A stretch of 64,000 nucleotides of DNA from Carboxylicivirga caseinilyticus. Lineage in GTDB: Bacteria; Bacteroidota; Bacteroidia; Bacteroidales; Marinilabiliaceae. Positions 9,226 to 18,311 of the stretch are shown piece by piece. Positions within the stretch are counted from its first letter, which is position 1, and each line of letters opens with the position of its first letter. The notes under the pieces are model-generated. The model was given only the letters and a program-made list of their open reading frames with translations, was not told the origin of the DNA and did not search any database. The position numbers and the translations under genes were made by a program. Location of the stretch: contig JAFMVE010000001.1 of assembly GCA_025499705.1 (NCBI GenBank), forward strand, positions 186,001-250,000, written 5' to 3'.

Positions 9226-10479
9226 ATGAAAAAAAGAATGATACTTTCGACTTTACCATTAATATCAATACTATTGGTTGTTAGTTGGTGTTCCTGTCAG
9301 GTTCAGGAGATTGATACGATCGATGGAGATGTAGAAATCGCAACAAGCACCTATTCCTATACAATTGTCGGGACTGGACAAAAGACTTTCTATAATAATT
9401 ATTCAGAGATCTCAGAACCTGAACAAGGTGATGATTTCTATGGTCAGGATGCTTGTTATGCACAAAATGCTCCTGATTATGTCGACAATCAGGATGGGAC
9501 CATAACTGATAAAGTCACCGGCCTGATGTGGCAACAGGATCCGGGTGAAAAGATGACATATGATGAAGCCATTAGTTTATTATCTTCGATTGAACTGGCT
9601 GGATATACCGACTGGCGTATGCCGACCATCAAAGAGCTATACTCCTTAATACAGTTTAATGGGACCGACCCAAGTGGTTACGAAAGTTCTTTTACAGATG
9701 GACTTCAACCTTTTATTGATGATAATTACTTTGTTTTTTCCTATGGAAGAGAAGAAGATGGTGATCGATTGATTGATTCTCAATTTGCTACAAGCACATT
9801 CGATGTTGGAGGATCAGCCTTTGGAGGAGGTAATCTGATGTTTGGAGTTAATTTTGCAGATGGTAGAATTAAAGGCTATCCAACAGGAGCAATGCCGGGA
9901 AGATCAGCTAAAACATTTTATGTGCTTTTTGTAAGAGGTAACACCGATTACGGAATTAATCAATTGAAGGATAACAAAGATGGTACTATCTCAGATGAAG
10001 CTACCGGTTTGATGTGGATGAAAAATGATAACGGAGTAGCAGTCGATTGGGAAGATGCCCTTACCTATGCCGAAGGACTGGTTTATGCTGACCATAGCGA
10101 TTGGCGATTACCAACCACAAAGGAGTTGCAAAGTATTGTTGATTACAGTCGGGCTCCGGATGCTACACAATCAGCCGCTATTGACGAAATGTTTACATGC
10201 ACATCAATTGTAAATGAAGGTGGCGATGATGATTTTGGTTATTACTGGAGTAGCACAACACATTACAATTTTCTTAATGAAGCAAGCAATGCGGTTTATG
10301 TTTCATTTGGGAGAGGATTGGGTTACTTTAATGGTGTTTGGATGGATGTGCATGGGGCCGGTTGTCAGAGAAGTGATCCAAAAGAAGGAAGTGCTGACTT
10401 TTATCCTTTTGGTCACGGACCACAAGGTGATGCCATCAGAATCAAAAATTATGTACGGTGTGTCAGATCCATTGAATAG
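9226..10479 (+). CDS. DUF1566 (Lcl C-terminal) lipoprotein with two repeated domains
   Basis: The ATG at 9226 is preferred over one 39 bases upstream, because it puts a lipoprotein signal (MKKRMIL, hydrophobic core, cysteine near residue 22-24) at the very N-terminus. Two DUF1566 repeats follow. Each contains D-G-T-I-(T/S)-D-x-x-T-G-L-M-W and an exact D-W-R-(M/L)-P-T-x-K-E-L core, at mature residues about 95-145 and 245-300. The C-terminal part ends with the Y-W-S-S-T-T-H and V-R-C-V-R elements seen in the family. The domain is widespread in secreted bacterial proteins and its biochemical function is unknown. It lies 67 bp before the sensor kinase gene on the same strand, which may reflect shared regulation. 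Confidence 0.85.
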   Translation: MKKRMILSTLPLISILLVVSWCSCQVQEIDTIDGDVEIATSTYSYTIVGTGQKTFYNNYSEISEPEQGDDFYGQDACYAQNAPDYVDNQDGTITDKVTGLMWQQDPGEKMTYDEAISLLSSIELAGYTDWRMPTIKELYSLIQFNGTDPSGYESSFTDGLQPFIDDNYFVFSYGREEDGDRLIDSQFATSTFDVGGSAFGGGNLMFGVNFADGRIKGYPTGAMPGRSAKTFYVLFVRGNTDYGINQLKDNKDGTISDEATGLMWMKNDNGVAVDWEDALTYAEGLVYADHSDWRLPTTKELQSIVDYSRAPDATQSAAIDEMFTCTSIVNEGGDDDFGYYWSSTTHYNFLNEASNAVYVSFGRGLGYFNGVWMDVHGAGCQRSDPKEGSADFYPFGHGPQGDAIRIKNYVRCVRSIE

Positions 10480-10546
10480 TATTCAAATGTTGTTTTTTCA
10501 ATTACGAGATTAATTAGCTTATATTCGTTTCATCAAAAGAACTACC

Positions 10547-11722
10547 GTGTTTAAAACCAGACCTAAATACTTACTACCGGTTATCTATACAATATTATGG
10601 ATAGGAGTATTGTACGCACCATCGTTATTTGTTCCTGATGTAAGCAATCATTATTGGGGACGATTGTTCTTCGAATGGTTCAGGATTATTCCTTTTCTAT
10701 TATTTTTTCTCTTGAACGCATTTGTGTTGGTTCCTTACCTTTTTAAAAAAGGAAGATATCCTTATTATTTGATTGTTACAGTTGTATTAGCTGGATTCAT
10801 TAGCTTTGCTGTAACTACCAGTATTCCTGAAAAAATAACCTTGTTTGGTGTTAAGTTGGAGGGACCTATTCCAATAAATCAAAGGAGGCCACCTTTGGGG
10901 CAGAATCCATTAATGGATCGCGGTCAGATGCCTCCTCAGAGAGAAGGGCTGCAGCAATTACAAAACCAGCCTTTCCCTGGTCGACCCTTATTTGTTCGTT
11001 TAGCCGGTAATTTTATTACAGCTTTTCTTATGTTGGGATTGTTTGATGCCATTTATGCTGTGGGTCGATTAACACAAGAAGAGAAGCAAAGGATGGAGCT
11101 GGAAAAGCAACAATTAAAAACAGAACTCGATTTTTTAAAGCATCAGATCAGTCCACATTTTTTTATGAATACCTTGAATAATATTCATGCTCTGGTTGAT
11201 TTGGATAAAACTGCTGCCCAGAGTTCTATCATTCGTTTGTCGCGTATGATGCGCTATCTTCTGTATGAGTCAGATAAGGGTTATACTACCATTAAGAAAG
11301 AAATAGAATTTACCAAAAGCTTTTTACAATTGATGGGTATTCGTTATCCTGAAGACAAAGTATTTATATCAGGTGATTATCCCCAAATAGATAAAGATTT
11401 TACAATACCGGCCTTTCTTTTTGTATCGTACATTGAAAATGCCTTTAAGCATGGAATCAATCCTAATGGATCGTCGTATATCCATGTTGAATTGAGAATG
11501 CTTGATGACCAGGCATTGCAATTTAGAATCTGTAACAGTAATCATCCGGTATCAGATCCTCAGGCAATTAAATCATCTGGCGTGGGTCTTGTAAATTCCT
11601 TACAACGTCTAAAATTGCTTTATGGCGATAATTTTAAATTAACAGAAACATCCATTAATGATGAATATTGTGTAAACCTTATTATTCCAATAAATGCAAC
11701 TGAAAAGCTTAGTGATAGATGA
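10547..11722 (+). CDS. LytS-type sensor histidine kinase (His_kinase family PF06580)
   Basis: 391 residues starting at a GTG. The N-terminal part has four predicted transmembrane helices (about residues 8-180), interrupted by a proline- and glutamine-rich loop (about 110-150). The cytoplasmic part has the LytS-type phosphoacceptor motif KHQISPHFFMNTLNN with His204, and a degenerate ATPase domain (SYIENAFKHG N-box, then a GVGLVNSLQRL G-box). The gene overlaps the downstream LytTR regulator by 29 bases, so the two form a cognate two-component pair. The sensed signal is unknown. Such pairs in Bacteroidota often control envelope or secreted-protein genes. Confidence 0.93.
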   Translation: MFKTRPKYLLPVIYTILWIGVLYAPSLFVPDVSNHYWGRLFFEWFRIIPFLLFFLLNAFVLVPYLFKKGRYPYYLIVTVVLAGFISFAVTTSIPEKITLFGVKLEGPIPINQRRPPLGQNPLMDRGQMPPQREGLQQLQNQPFPGRPLFVRLAGNFITAFLMLGLFDAIYAVGRLTQEEKQRMELEKQQLKTELDFLKHQISPHFFMNTLNNIHALVDLDKTAAQSSIIRLSRMMRYLLYESDKGYTTIKKEIEFTKSFLQLMGIRYPEDKVFISGDYPQIDKDFTIPAFLFVSYIENAFKHGINPNGSSYIHVELRMLDDQALQFRICNSNHPVSDPQAIKSSGVGLVNSLQRLKLLYGDNFKLTETSINDEYCVNLIIPINATEKLSDR

Positions 11723-12410
11723 TGAACCGCTGGCATTAAAGCAGCTGATTGCTTATGTCAGTAAAACACCCTTTTTACAATTAGAAGGATCGTGTTCGCG
11801 TGCGTTTGAGGCAATGGATTTTTTGAAGGAGCATCCGGTGGATGTGATGTTTATCGATATTAATATGCCCGAATTAAACGGCATGGAGCTTGTAAAAGCC
11901 CTGGAAAATCCTCCGATGGTCGTTTTTACAACCGCCCATTCTGAATATGCTTTAGAAGGGTTCAAGGTTAATGCAATTGATTACCTTCTTAAACCTATTG
12001 ATTATTCCGATTTTTTAAAGGCTTCTAATAAGGCTCTCGAATATTATCAATTGAAACACGATGTGAAGGATACGATTGGAGGGGATGATGATTTCTTATT
12101 TATTAAATCGGAGTATAAACTGATGCGTATCCGGTTTGAAAACATCATATATATCGAGGCTATGCGCGAGTATGTTCGAATACATCTGAAGGGGGAGAAG
12201 CCTGTGATGTCATTGATCAGCATGAAGAATCTTGAACAGCGTTTACCACAATACTCATTTATGCGAGTGCATCGTTCCTATATTGTAAATCTTAATCATA
12301 TAACTACTATTGAGCGAAATAGAATTGTATATAACCGTGATGAATATATTTCGGTGAGCGATCAGTATAAAGATCGATTTCAGGAATATATCAATAAAAA
12401 CTTTTTATAA
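11694..12410 (+). CDS. LytTR family DNA-binding response regulator
   Basis: 238 residues. The receiver domain (about 1-120) has the acidic pocket D9-D10 and the phosphoacceptor Asp55 (FIDINMPELNG), with the conserved T (FTTAHS) and K (YLLKPID). The LytTR DNA-binding domain (about 140-236) contains FIKSEYKLMRI, EYVRIHLKG and FMRVHRSYIVNLNHI, all hallmarks of the family. It overlaps its kinase gene and is followed by a hairpin at 12413-12437. Its target genes cannot be read from the sequence. Confidence 0.95.
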   Translation: MQLKSLVIDDEPLALKQLIAYVSKTPFLQLEGSCSRAFEAMDFLKEHPVDVMFIDINMPELNGMELVKALENPPMVVFTTAHSEYALEGFKVNAIDYLLKPIDYSDFLKASNKALEYYQLKHDVKDTIGGDDDFLFIKSEYKLMRIRFENIIYIEAMREYVRIHLKGEKPVMSLISMKNLEQRLPQYSFMRVHRSYIVNLNHITTIERNRIVYNRDEYISVSDQYKDRFQEYINKNFL

Positions 12411-12412
12411 AA

Positions 12413-12445
12413 AAACCGAAGCTTTGGACTTCGGTTTCTGGGTTA
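12413..12445 (-). terminator. Intrinsic terminator shared by convergent genes
   Basis: A perfect 9-bp stem (AAACCGAAG at 12413-12421 with CTTCGGTTT at 12429-12437) closes a 7-base loop. On the minus strand it is followed by a T-rich tail, so it mainly terminates the TPR lipoprotein gene. It sits 3 bases after the stop of the plus-strand response regulator and probably serves both. Confidence 0.85.
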
Positions 12446-12458
12446 TACTTTGTTATTT

Positions 12459-13322
12459 TTACTTTAGTAAGCGATCCATCTTTGCGGCTTCTGCTTTTTG
12501 TTCCAGTCTCAAATAGCAGTTCTTTAAATATTTGATATACGATTTGTCTTCCGGGGTCATTTCATGTAGTGTCTCAAATGTATCACGAGCTATACGGAAA
12601 TCAGCTGAAACCTTTTTCAAATCACGAAGCAGGTATGCATAAGTGGTGGCGTTTTTATTTTTATTGTATTCAGCCATTTCTGCTTTGTAACGGGCTTCCG
12701 CTTTTTCGTAATAGTATTTTCCTTTCCACTCCAGTGCAGGAATATAATCTGCCTGTTCTTTAACCAACTGATTACAAACCTTGGCAGCTTCAACCTTATT
12801 ATCACTTTTTTCAAGTGCACCGATATAAAGCATGGTAGCTTCATTACTTAATTTGACTTCACCTTTGTTGGAAACTACTTCAATAAGGGCATCGTAACTT
12901 TCTGTTTTGGCATAAAGAGAAATTAAACGATCTATTTTTTGGGATTGCAGCGTTTCGTTTTCAGTTTTATTCCAAAGATCAATCTCATCTTTTACACGGT
13001 TATTATCTTGCAGTAATTGCGCATATTCAGTAAACAAAGCTGAATCTTCGTTCTTCTTAAGTAAGGAAGAGTAAATCTCAATTGCTTCATCAATTTTACT
13101 CAATTTGCCTGAAGATTTTGCCAGATTGTGATAGATTTGATCACTTACTTCGGCTCCGTTTGATGTGGCAAGTTGAATATATTGCTTGTATAGGGTATAA
13201 GAATTTTGAAAATCTTTATTATTAAAAGCTTCATCGGCACTGGTTTGAAGATTGGGTAGTTTAGCCAGTGGGTTACAGGCAAATAAGAGTGCGCTGAGAC
13301 TTATAATCAGAATTTTTCTCAT
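12459..13322 (-). CDS. TPR-repeat lipoprotein
   Basis: 287 residues from the ATG at 13320-13322. A longer reading from 13388 would put 22 non-signal residues ahead of an obvious lipoprotein signal, so it is rejected. The signal MRKILIISLSALLFAC places the lipidated cysteine at residue 16. The mature protein is all-helical, with repeated 34-residue TPR-like units (DEAFNNKDFQNSYTLYKQYIQLA, KIDEAIEIYSSLLKKNEDS and further), and a charged C-terminus. It is probably a periplasmic or outer-membrane scaffold. No partner gene is adjacent. Confidence 0.85.
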   Translation of the reverse strand: MRKILIISLSALLFACNPLAKLPNLQTSADEAFNNKDFQNSYTLYKQYIQLATSNGAEVSDQIYHNLAKSSGKLSKIDEAIEIYSSLLKKNEDSALFTEYAQLLQDNNRVKDEIDLWNKTENETLQSQKIDRLISLYAKTESYDALIEVVSNKGEVKLSNEATMLYIGALEKSDNKVEAAKVCNQLVKEQADYIPALEWKGKYYYEKAEARYKAEMAEYNKNKNATTYAYLLRDLKKVSADFRIARDTFETLHEMTPEDKSYIKYLKNCYLRLEQKAEAAKMDRLLK

Positions 13323-13445
13323 TACTGTTTTTTTTCGAGTGTTTTTTAAATATTGTGCTAAGATACAATCAAATGGCCGGAACGACAATGTTTAAGCCGT
13401 TTTCAAGGTGAATGACACAGTAATAATAATTTTTTTAACAAAGAA

Positions 13446-13475
13446 TTTGAAATATCAGATTTTGTCCTATTTTTG
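13446..13475 (+). promoter_or_regulatory. Bacteroidota-type promoter of tRNA-Trp
   Basis: A -33 TTTG (13446-13449) and a -7 TATTTTTG (13468-13475, matching TAnnTTTG) are 18 bases apart, close to the Bacteroidota sigma-70 consensus. Transcription would start near 13482, about 34 bases before the tRNA. Confidence 0.7.
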
Positions 13476-13515
13476 CATCCGCATTACGAAAGGCAATGCC
13501 GAAACATTAGTATTT

Positions 13516-13588
13516 ACGGGTGTAGCTCAGTTGGTAGAGCACTGGTCTCCAAAACCAGGTGTCGGGCGTTCGAGTCGCTCCTCCCGTG
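13516..13588 (+). tRNA. tRNA-Trp (anticodon CCA)
   Basis: 73 bases fold as a complete cloverleaf: acceptor ACGGGTG, D-stem GCTC/GAGC, anticodon stem CTGGT/ACCAG with loop CTCCAAA (CCA anticodon), and T-stem GGGCG/CGCTC with loop TTCGAGT. The acceptor 3' strand is CTCCCGT with discriminator G, and CCA is not encoded. The acceptor stem has a T-T mismatch at positions 6:67, where an A is expected, and a G-T pair in the T-stem. Confidence 0.95.
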
Positions 13589-13596
13589 CATAAATG

Positions 13597-13622
13597 ATCC
13601 CGATAATTTCGGGATTTTTTTA
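13597..13622 (+). terminator. Intrinsic terminator of tRNA-Trp
   Basis: A 7-bp stem, ATCCCGA (13597-13603) with TCGGGAT (13609-13615), is followed by seven T. It starts 9 bases after the tRNA end. Confidence 0.85.
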
Positions 13623-13640
13623 TTTCTTCTGGTGAACTTA

Positions 13641-13667
13641 ATTGTTTAGAATAAGTTTCTATATTTG
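13641..13667 (+). promoter_or_regulatory. Promoter of tRNA-Ser
   Basis: A -7 TATATTTG (13660-13667) matches TAnnTTTG. The -33 element is weaker (ATTG at 13641-13644, spacing 15). The predicted start lies only a few bases before the tRNA at 13677. Confidence 0.5.
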
Positions 13668-13676
13668 AATATTATT

Positions 13677-14146
<470 letters not shown>

Positions 14147-14302
14147 CTAGCGCTTTTTAGGACCAAAGGTTTGAGTTCCCACTTTAACTATTCTATTAGG
14201 ATTTGAACAAACCTTAGATGTTGATCTTGTTCCAGTATGATACACCTTATTAGCGTATGACTTGTTAACCTTAACTCCAATTGAATTTGTCAAGCTCGGC
14301 AT
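14147..14302 (-). CDS. Small basic protein, 51 residues, function unknown
   Basis: The frame starts at an ATG at 14300-14302, 32 bases inside the 3' end of the 2TM-GAF gene on the same strand. That overlap fits translational coupling. The product (MPSLTNSIGVKVNKSYANK, then a lysine/arginine-, threonine- and serine-rich tail ending FGPKKR) is strongly basic and lacks a membrane segment. Composition and position suggest a real small gene, perhaps binding nucleic acid or regulating its partner. That is inference. No family is recognised. Confidence 0.45.
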   Translation of the reverse strand: MPSLTNSIGVKVNKSYANKVYHTGTRSTSKVCSNPNRIVKVGTQTFGPKKR

Positions 14303-15242
14303 GTTGTATTTTTTTTGATTGTGCAAATATACTAATTCTAAAATATTTATCAAGAGCATTATACATTAAATCAGCTACGGAAAAAAGAAATTCCACCTTA
14401 CTTGTTTCATTTAATTCTCCCGTATTATTGTCAACTGTAAGAAAACCTAAAATATGCCTTTCATTAGAAGCGATAATCATTGATATTGGAACAACTATAG
14501 TAGCATTATAATTCTCAAACCAAAAGGGGCTACTATTTTCATACATATGTTTTTTATGCAATCCTTGTAAATCATCATTCGCGAAAAATACATTTACGTA
14601 ACCTTCATTCAAGATGACATCAAAAGCAGTATTCTCATGTGTTTGATAGGCTCCGTTACCTGAATGATAATAATTATCCGTCCTCCTTCTTTTTTTTAAA
14701 GAAATTGGATCTCTGAAGTAGGTCCTGACAAATTTATATTCATCGTCTATAATTTTTATTGATATTGCGCAAACAGAACCTGAAGCCGTTGTGTAAAATT
14801 GTCTTAAACACGATGTCACATTAACAAGGAAGCTGCTGAATCGATGAACAATTTCCTTATATGATTGATCATTTAAATCTTCTAAATCTACTTTTTCAAG
14901 GAAATTTAATATATTCCTATTATAGTGAGATATATAGTGAAAACTTTCAGCCATTTGTTTATTAATTTCAAATAACTGATTAGCATATGTACGATTATTC
15001 TCTGCAATCAAAGGAAGGGAATCCATCTTTCTTAATCTCCTAGTATAGTAGCTAGCGGATACAATAAAAACAAACAAAATTGCAATTATTACATAGAATA
15101 ATGTATCAACAATCTTCGCCATAGTGGCTTCAAGATGATTATAAGCATAAAAAAAACCAACTATTGTTAGAATTAGTCCTGCAACACTTGCAATTCCATA
15201 GGCATGACTCCAATAGTCAGGGGAAAAGCCATTTTTTGACAT
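14271..15242 (-). CDS. 2TM-GAF-like membrane protein of the island
   Basis: 323 residues. Two transmembrane helices near the N-terminus (about residues 14-36 and 44-66) are followed by a helical linker (about 75-130) and a C-terminal GAF-like sensor domain (about 135-300), with strand-rich segments such as CAISIKIIDDEYKFVRTYF and NATIVVPISMIIASNERHILGFLTVD. There is no kinase, cyclase or nuclease motif, so the output is unknown. It is divergent from the hsdR operon across about 250 bp and ends overlapping a small basic gene. It could be an accessory defence sensor or simply island cargo. Confidence 0.7.
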   Translation of the reverse strand: MSKNGFSPDYWSHAYGIASVAGLILTIVGFFYAYNHLEATMAKIVDTLFYVIIAILFVFIVSASYYTRRLRKMDSLPLIAENNRTYANQLFEINKQMAESFHYISHYNRNILNFLEKVDLEDLNDQSYKEIVHRFSSFLVNVTSCLRQFYTTASGSVCAISIKIIDDEYKFVRTYFRDPISLKKRRRTDNYYHSGNGAYQTHENTAFDVILNEGYVNVFFANDDLQGLHKKHMYENSSPFWFENYNATIVVPISMIIASNERHILGFLTVDNNTGELNETSKVEFLFSVADLMYNALDKYFRISIFAQSKKIQHAELDKFNWS

Positions 15243-15456
15243 AAGATTCTATTTGAATTAGTTCATAAATTTTCAACAATTTAGTGAATATAATATATCA
15301 TTTTTAAAAAGACAAAATTTCTCTTAATTCAATAAACTGTGACAATCATTATTATTCAAAAATATTTCTTGCGATAAAGTATGAACAACTTACCCCAAAA
15401 ACTTATTATTTGCACATCTTTTCATTAATCAAGCCTGCCTTATAACATAATTTCAC

Positions 15457-15464
15457 TATTTTTG
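15457..15464 (+). promoter_or_regulatory. Probable -7 element of the hsdR operon
   Basis: TATTTTTG matches TAnnTTTG and would start transcription near 15471, giving a short leader of about 24 bases before hsdR. No good -33 TTTG is present at the standard spacing. A second -7-like TATTATTTG lies near 15404-15412. Confidence 0.5.
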
Positions 15465-15494
15465 AGATTAGACAGAATACAAACGCATTAATAC

Positions 15495-18308
15495 ATGACC
15501 GTTACAATCAACCAAACCCCTGAGCAAATTGCCAGAGACCGCATTGATAAGATGTTGGTGGAAGCCAATTGGGTGGTGCAATCAAAAAAGAAAGTTGATT
15601 TATCGGCAAATAAAGGTGTTGCAGTAAGGGAATACCAGACGGATGTTGGCCCTGCGGATTATGTGTTGTTTGTTGACCGTAAACCCGTAGGGATAATTGA
15701 GGCTAAAAGAGAGGAAGAAGGACATCACCTGACTGTTGTCGAAGACCAATCGAAAGGCTATGCAACTGCCAAATTAAAGTACTTAAATAACGACCCACTA
15801 CCGTTTGTATATGAAAGTACTGGCATTGTTACGCGCTTTACCGATTACCGTGACCCTAAACCAAGGGGAAGAAATGTTTTTAGCTTTTATCAGCCGGAAA
15901 CCATTGCCAACTACTTAAAAAACGGTCATAGCTTACGCAGTAGATTACAAACTATTCCAGAACTGGACCCAACAGGATTACGACCTGCACAAATTGTAGC
16001 CATTGAGAACTTAGAAAAATCCTTTAAGAACAACCGCCCAAGGGCCTTAATTCAAATGGCAACCGGTGCCGGAAAGACATTTACCGCAGCCACTTTTATT
16101 TATCGCTTGCTTAAACATGCAGACGCTAAACGTGTATTGTTTCTGGTTGATACAAAGAATTTGGGCGAACAGGCTGAGCAGGAGTTTATGACCTTTAAGC
16201 CAACTGACGACAACCGGAAGTTTACAGAGCTATATAATGTCCAGCGTTTATCATCAAGTTATATAGCCAATGACAGTCAGGTCTGTATTTCTACAATTCA
16301 GCGACTATATTCCATTTTAAAAGGTGAGGAACTGGATGAAAGTGCTGAGTTGGCTAGTCCAGAGGATAACACATGGCTGAAACAACAAACGAGTAAGAAA
16401 AAAGCCATTCCTGTTGAATACACGGCCAGAGTTCCCATTGAGCAGTTTGATTTTATCGTAATAGACGAATGTCACCGCTCAATATATAATCTCTGGAAGC
16501 AAGTATTGGATTATTTCGATGCTTTCCTGATTGGCTTAACAGCTACCCCAGACAAGCGCACATTTGGGTTTTTTAATGAGAATGTCGTAAGCCAATACAC
16601 CTACGAGCAATCTGTGACCGATGGTGTAAATGTACCTTATGATGTTTACAGCATAGAAACCGAAATATCAAAGAAAGGTGATGTAATTAAGGCCGGATGG
16701 TATGTGGATAGACGTGATAAGTTGACTCGTAAAAAACGCTGGCAGCAAGAAGATGAAGACACGGAATATTCGAAGAATGATTTGGATAAGAAAGTAGTTA
16801 ATCCCAGCCAGATTAGAAATATCGTGCGCGAATACAAACGTGCCTTAAAGGCTGAAATATTCCCTAACCGCATTGATGAAAAAGGTGAATATGAAGTGCC
16901 TAAAACACTCATTTTTGCCAAAACAGACAGTCACGCCGATGATATTATTAAAATAGTGCGGGAAGAGTTCGACGAAGGCAATGATTTCTGTAAAAAGGTA
17001 ACGTATAAGATTGACGAAGACCCTAAGTCGGTTTTAAATCGCTTTCGTAATGCCTATTATCCACGCATAGCCGTAACGGTAGATATGATTGCAACCGGAA
17101 CCGATGTAAAGCCACTGGAAGTTTTGCTGTTTATGCGCGATGTTAAAAGCATCAACTATTTTGAGCAGATGAAAGGGCGAGGAACCCGAACCATCGATAA
17201 AGATAAGTTGATGCAGGTTTCACGCACAGCCAAGAGCAAAACGCATTTTGTAATTGTTGATGCCATTGGTGCCACTAAGTCGAAGAAAACAGACAGTCGC
17301 CCCTTGGAACGCAAACCGTCTGTTCCCCTGAAAGACTTACTGGGTGCAGTTACCATGGGCGTTGAAGAAGAGGATTTATTCTTATCGCTGGCCAACCGCT
17401 TAATTCGTCTGGAAAAGCAGATTACCGAAAAGGAAAAAGCAAAGCTACTGGAATTTTCAGGTGGGAAAAACCTGAAACAAATGACTAAGGAACTGATTGC
17501 TGCCTTCGATGCTGACGAAATTGAAAACAAGACACAAGCGAAACTTTCTAATATACCTGTTGAAGACCAAACGCCTGAACTGCTTAACAAAGCCCAAAAG
17601 GAAGCCCATCAGGAACTGATTAGGCAAGCATCCAGCACCTTTAACGGTGAACTGAACGACTATTTAGAAAACGTACGAAAAGAGCATGAGCAAATCATTG
17701 ATGGGGTAAATATCGACACCGTTACCAAATCGGAATGGGACAGCTTTACCACCGAAAAGGCCAACGAAACCATTCAGGATTTTAAGCAGTACCTCGAACA
17801 GCATAAGGATGAAATTAAGGCTTTAAGCATCTTTTACAACCAGCCTTATAACCGACGGCATATCACCTTTAAAATGATTAAGGAGGTATTGGAAAAACTA
17901 TTGCTTGAAAAACCATTGCTGGCGCCCGACTACGTATGGAATGCTTATGCTGCGCTCGAAAAAGTAAAAAGTAAGCAGCCAAAGGATGAATTAACCGCAT
18001 TAATTTCTTTAATTCGCAGGTCCTGCGGAATTGATGATAAGTTGAAAGCATTTGACAAGACCATTGACGAAAATTTTAAGAACTGGATTTTTAAGCAGAA
18101 CGCAGGGCAGCACAACCGTTTCACACCTGAACAAATGGATTGGCTGCGAATGATTAAGGACCATGTGGTTAGCTCATATCATATTGAAATGGACGATTTA
18201 GATTACACACCTTTTGATGCCCAAGGTGGACGCGGTATGATGTACCAACTGTTTGGTAAAGAAATGACTGAAATTATTGATGAATTGAACGAAGTATTAG
18301 TAGCATAA
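15495..18308 (+). CDS. hsdR: Type I restriction enzyme, R subunit (HsdR, EcoEI-like)
   Basis: 937 residues, full length for the EcoEI/type IB class. The N-terminal nuclease domain shows D55 and the E69-A70-K71 catalytic triad (PVGIIEAK). The helicase core has Walker A ATGAGKT (189-195), DECH (324-327), a SAT-like GLTATP and the motif VI-type Q-MKGRGTR. A long C-terminal region matches the EcoEI R C-terminal domain that docks on the methylase. It opens a same-strand operon. The next gene starts 3 bases after its stop. The enzyme would translocate DNA and cut it when host methylation is absent. All motifs are intact, so it is probably active. Confidence 0.96.
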   Translation: MTVTINQTPEQIARDRIDKMLVEANWVVQSKKKVDLSANKGVAVREYQTDVGPADYVLFVDRKPVGIIEAKREEEGHHLTVVEDQSKGYATAKLKYLNNDPLPFVYESTGIVTRFTDYRDPKPRGRNVFSFYQPETIANYLKNGHSLRSRLQTIPELDPTGLRPAQIVAIENLEKSFKNNRPRALIQMATGAGKTFTAATFIYRLLKHADAKRVLFLVDTKNLGEQAEQEFMTFKPTDDNRKFTELYNVQRLSSSYIANDSQVCISTIQRLYSILKGEELDESAELASPEDNTWLKQQTSKKKAIPVEYTARVPIEQFDFIVIDECHRSIYNLWKQVLDYFDAFLIGLTATPDKRTFGFFNENVVSQYTYEQSVTDGVNVPYDVYSIETEISKKGDVIKAGWYVDRRDKLTRKKRWQQEDEDTEYSKNDLDKKVVNPSQIRNIVREYKRALKAEIFPNRIDEKGEYEVPKTLIFAKTDSHADDIIKIVREEFDEGNDFCKKVTYKIDEDPKSVLNRFRNAYYPRIAVTVDMIATGTDVKPLEVLLFMRDVKSINYFEQMKGRGTRTIDKDKLMQVSRTAKSKTHFVIVDAIGATKSKKTDSRPLERKPSVPLKDLLGAVTMGVEEEDLFLSLANRLIRLEKQITEKEKAKLLEFSGGKNLKQMTKELIAAFDADEIENKTQAKLSNIPVEDQTPELLNKAQKEAHQELIRQASSTFNGELNDYLENVRKEHEQIIDGVNIDTVTKSEWDSFTTEKANETIQDFKQYLEQHKDEIKALSIFYNQPYNRRHITFKMIKEVLEKLLLEKPLLAPDYVWNAYAALEKVKSKQPKDELTALISLIRRSCGIDDKLKAFDKTIDENFKNWIFKQNAGQHNRFTPEQMDWLRMIKDHVVSSYHIEMDDLDYTPFDAQGGRGMMYQLFGKEMTEIIDELNEVLVA

Positions 18309-18311
18309 TTA

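Noticed and set aside
13326-13388. Longer N-terminus for the TPR lipoprotein (start at 13388)
   Set aside because: It would bury the lipoprotein signal beginning at 13322 behind 22 non-signal residues.
17156-17590. 144-codon minus-strand ORF inside hsdR
   Set aside because: Serine-rich antisense frame fully covered by a conserved plus-strand gene.
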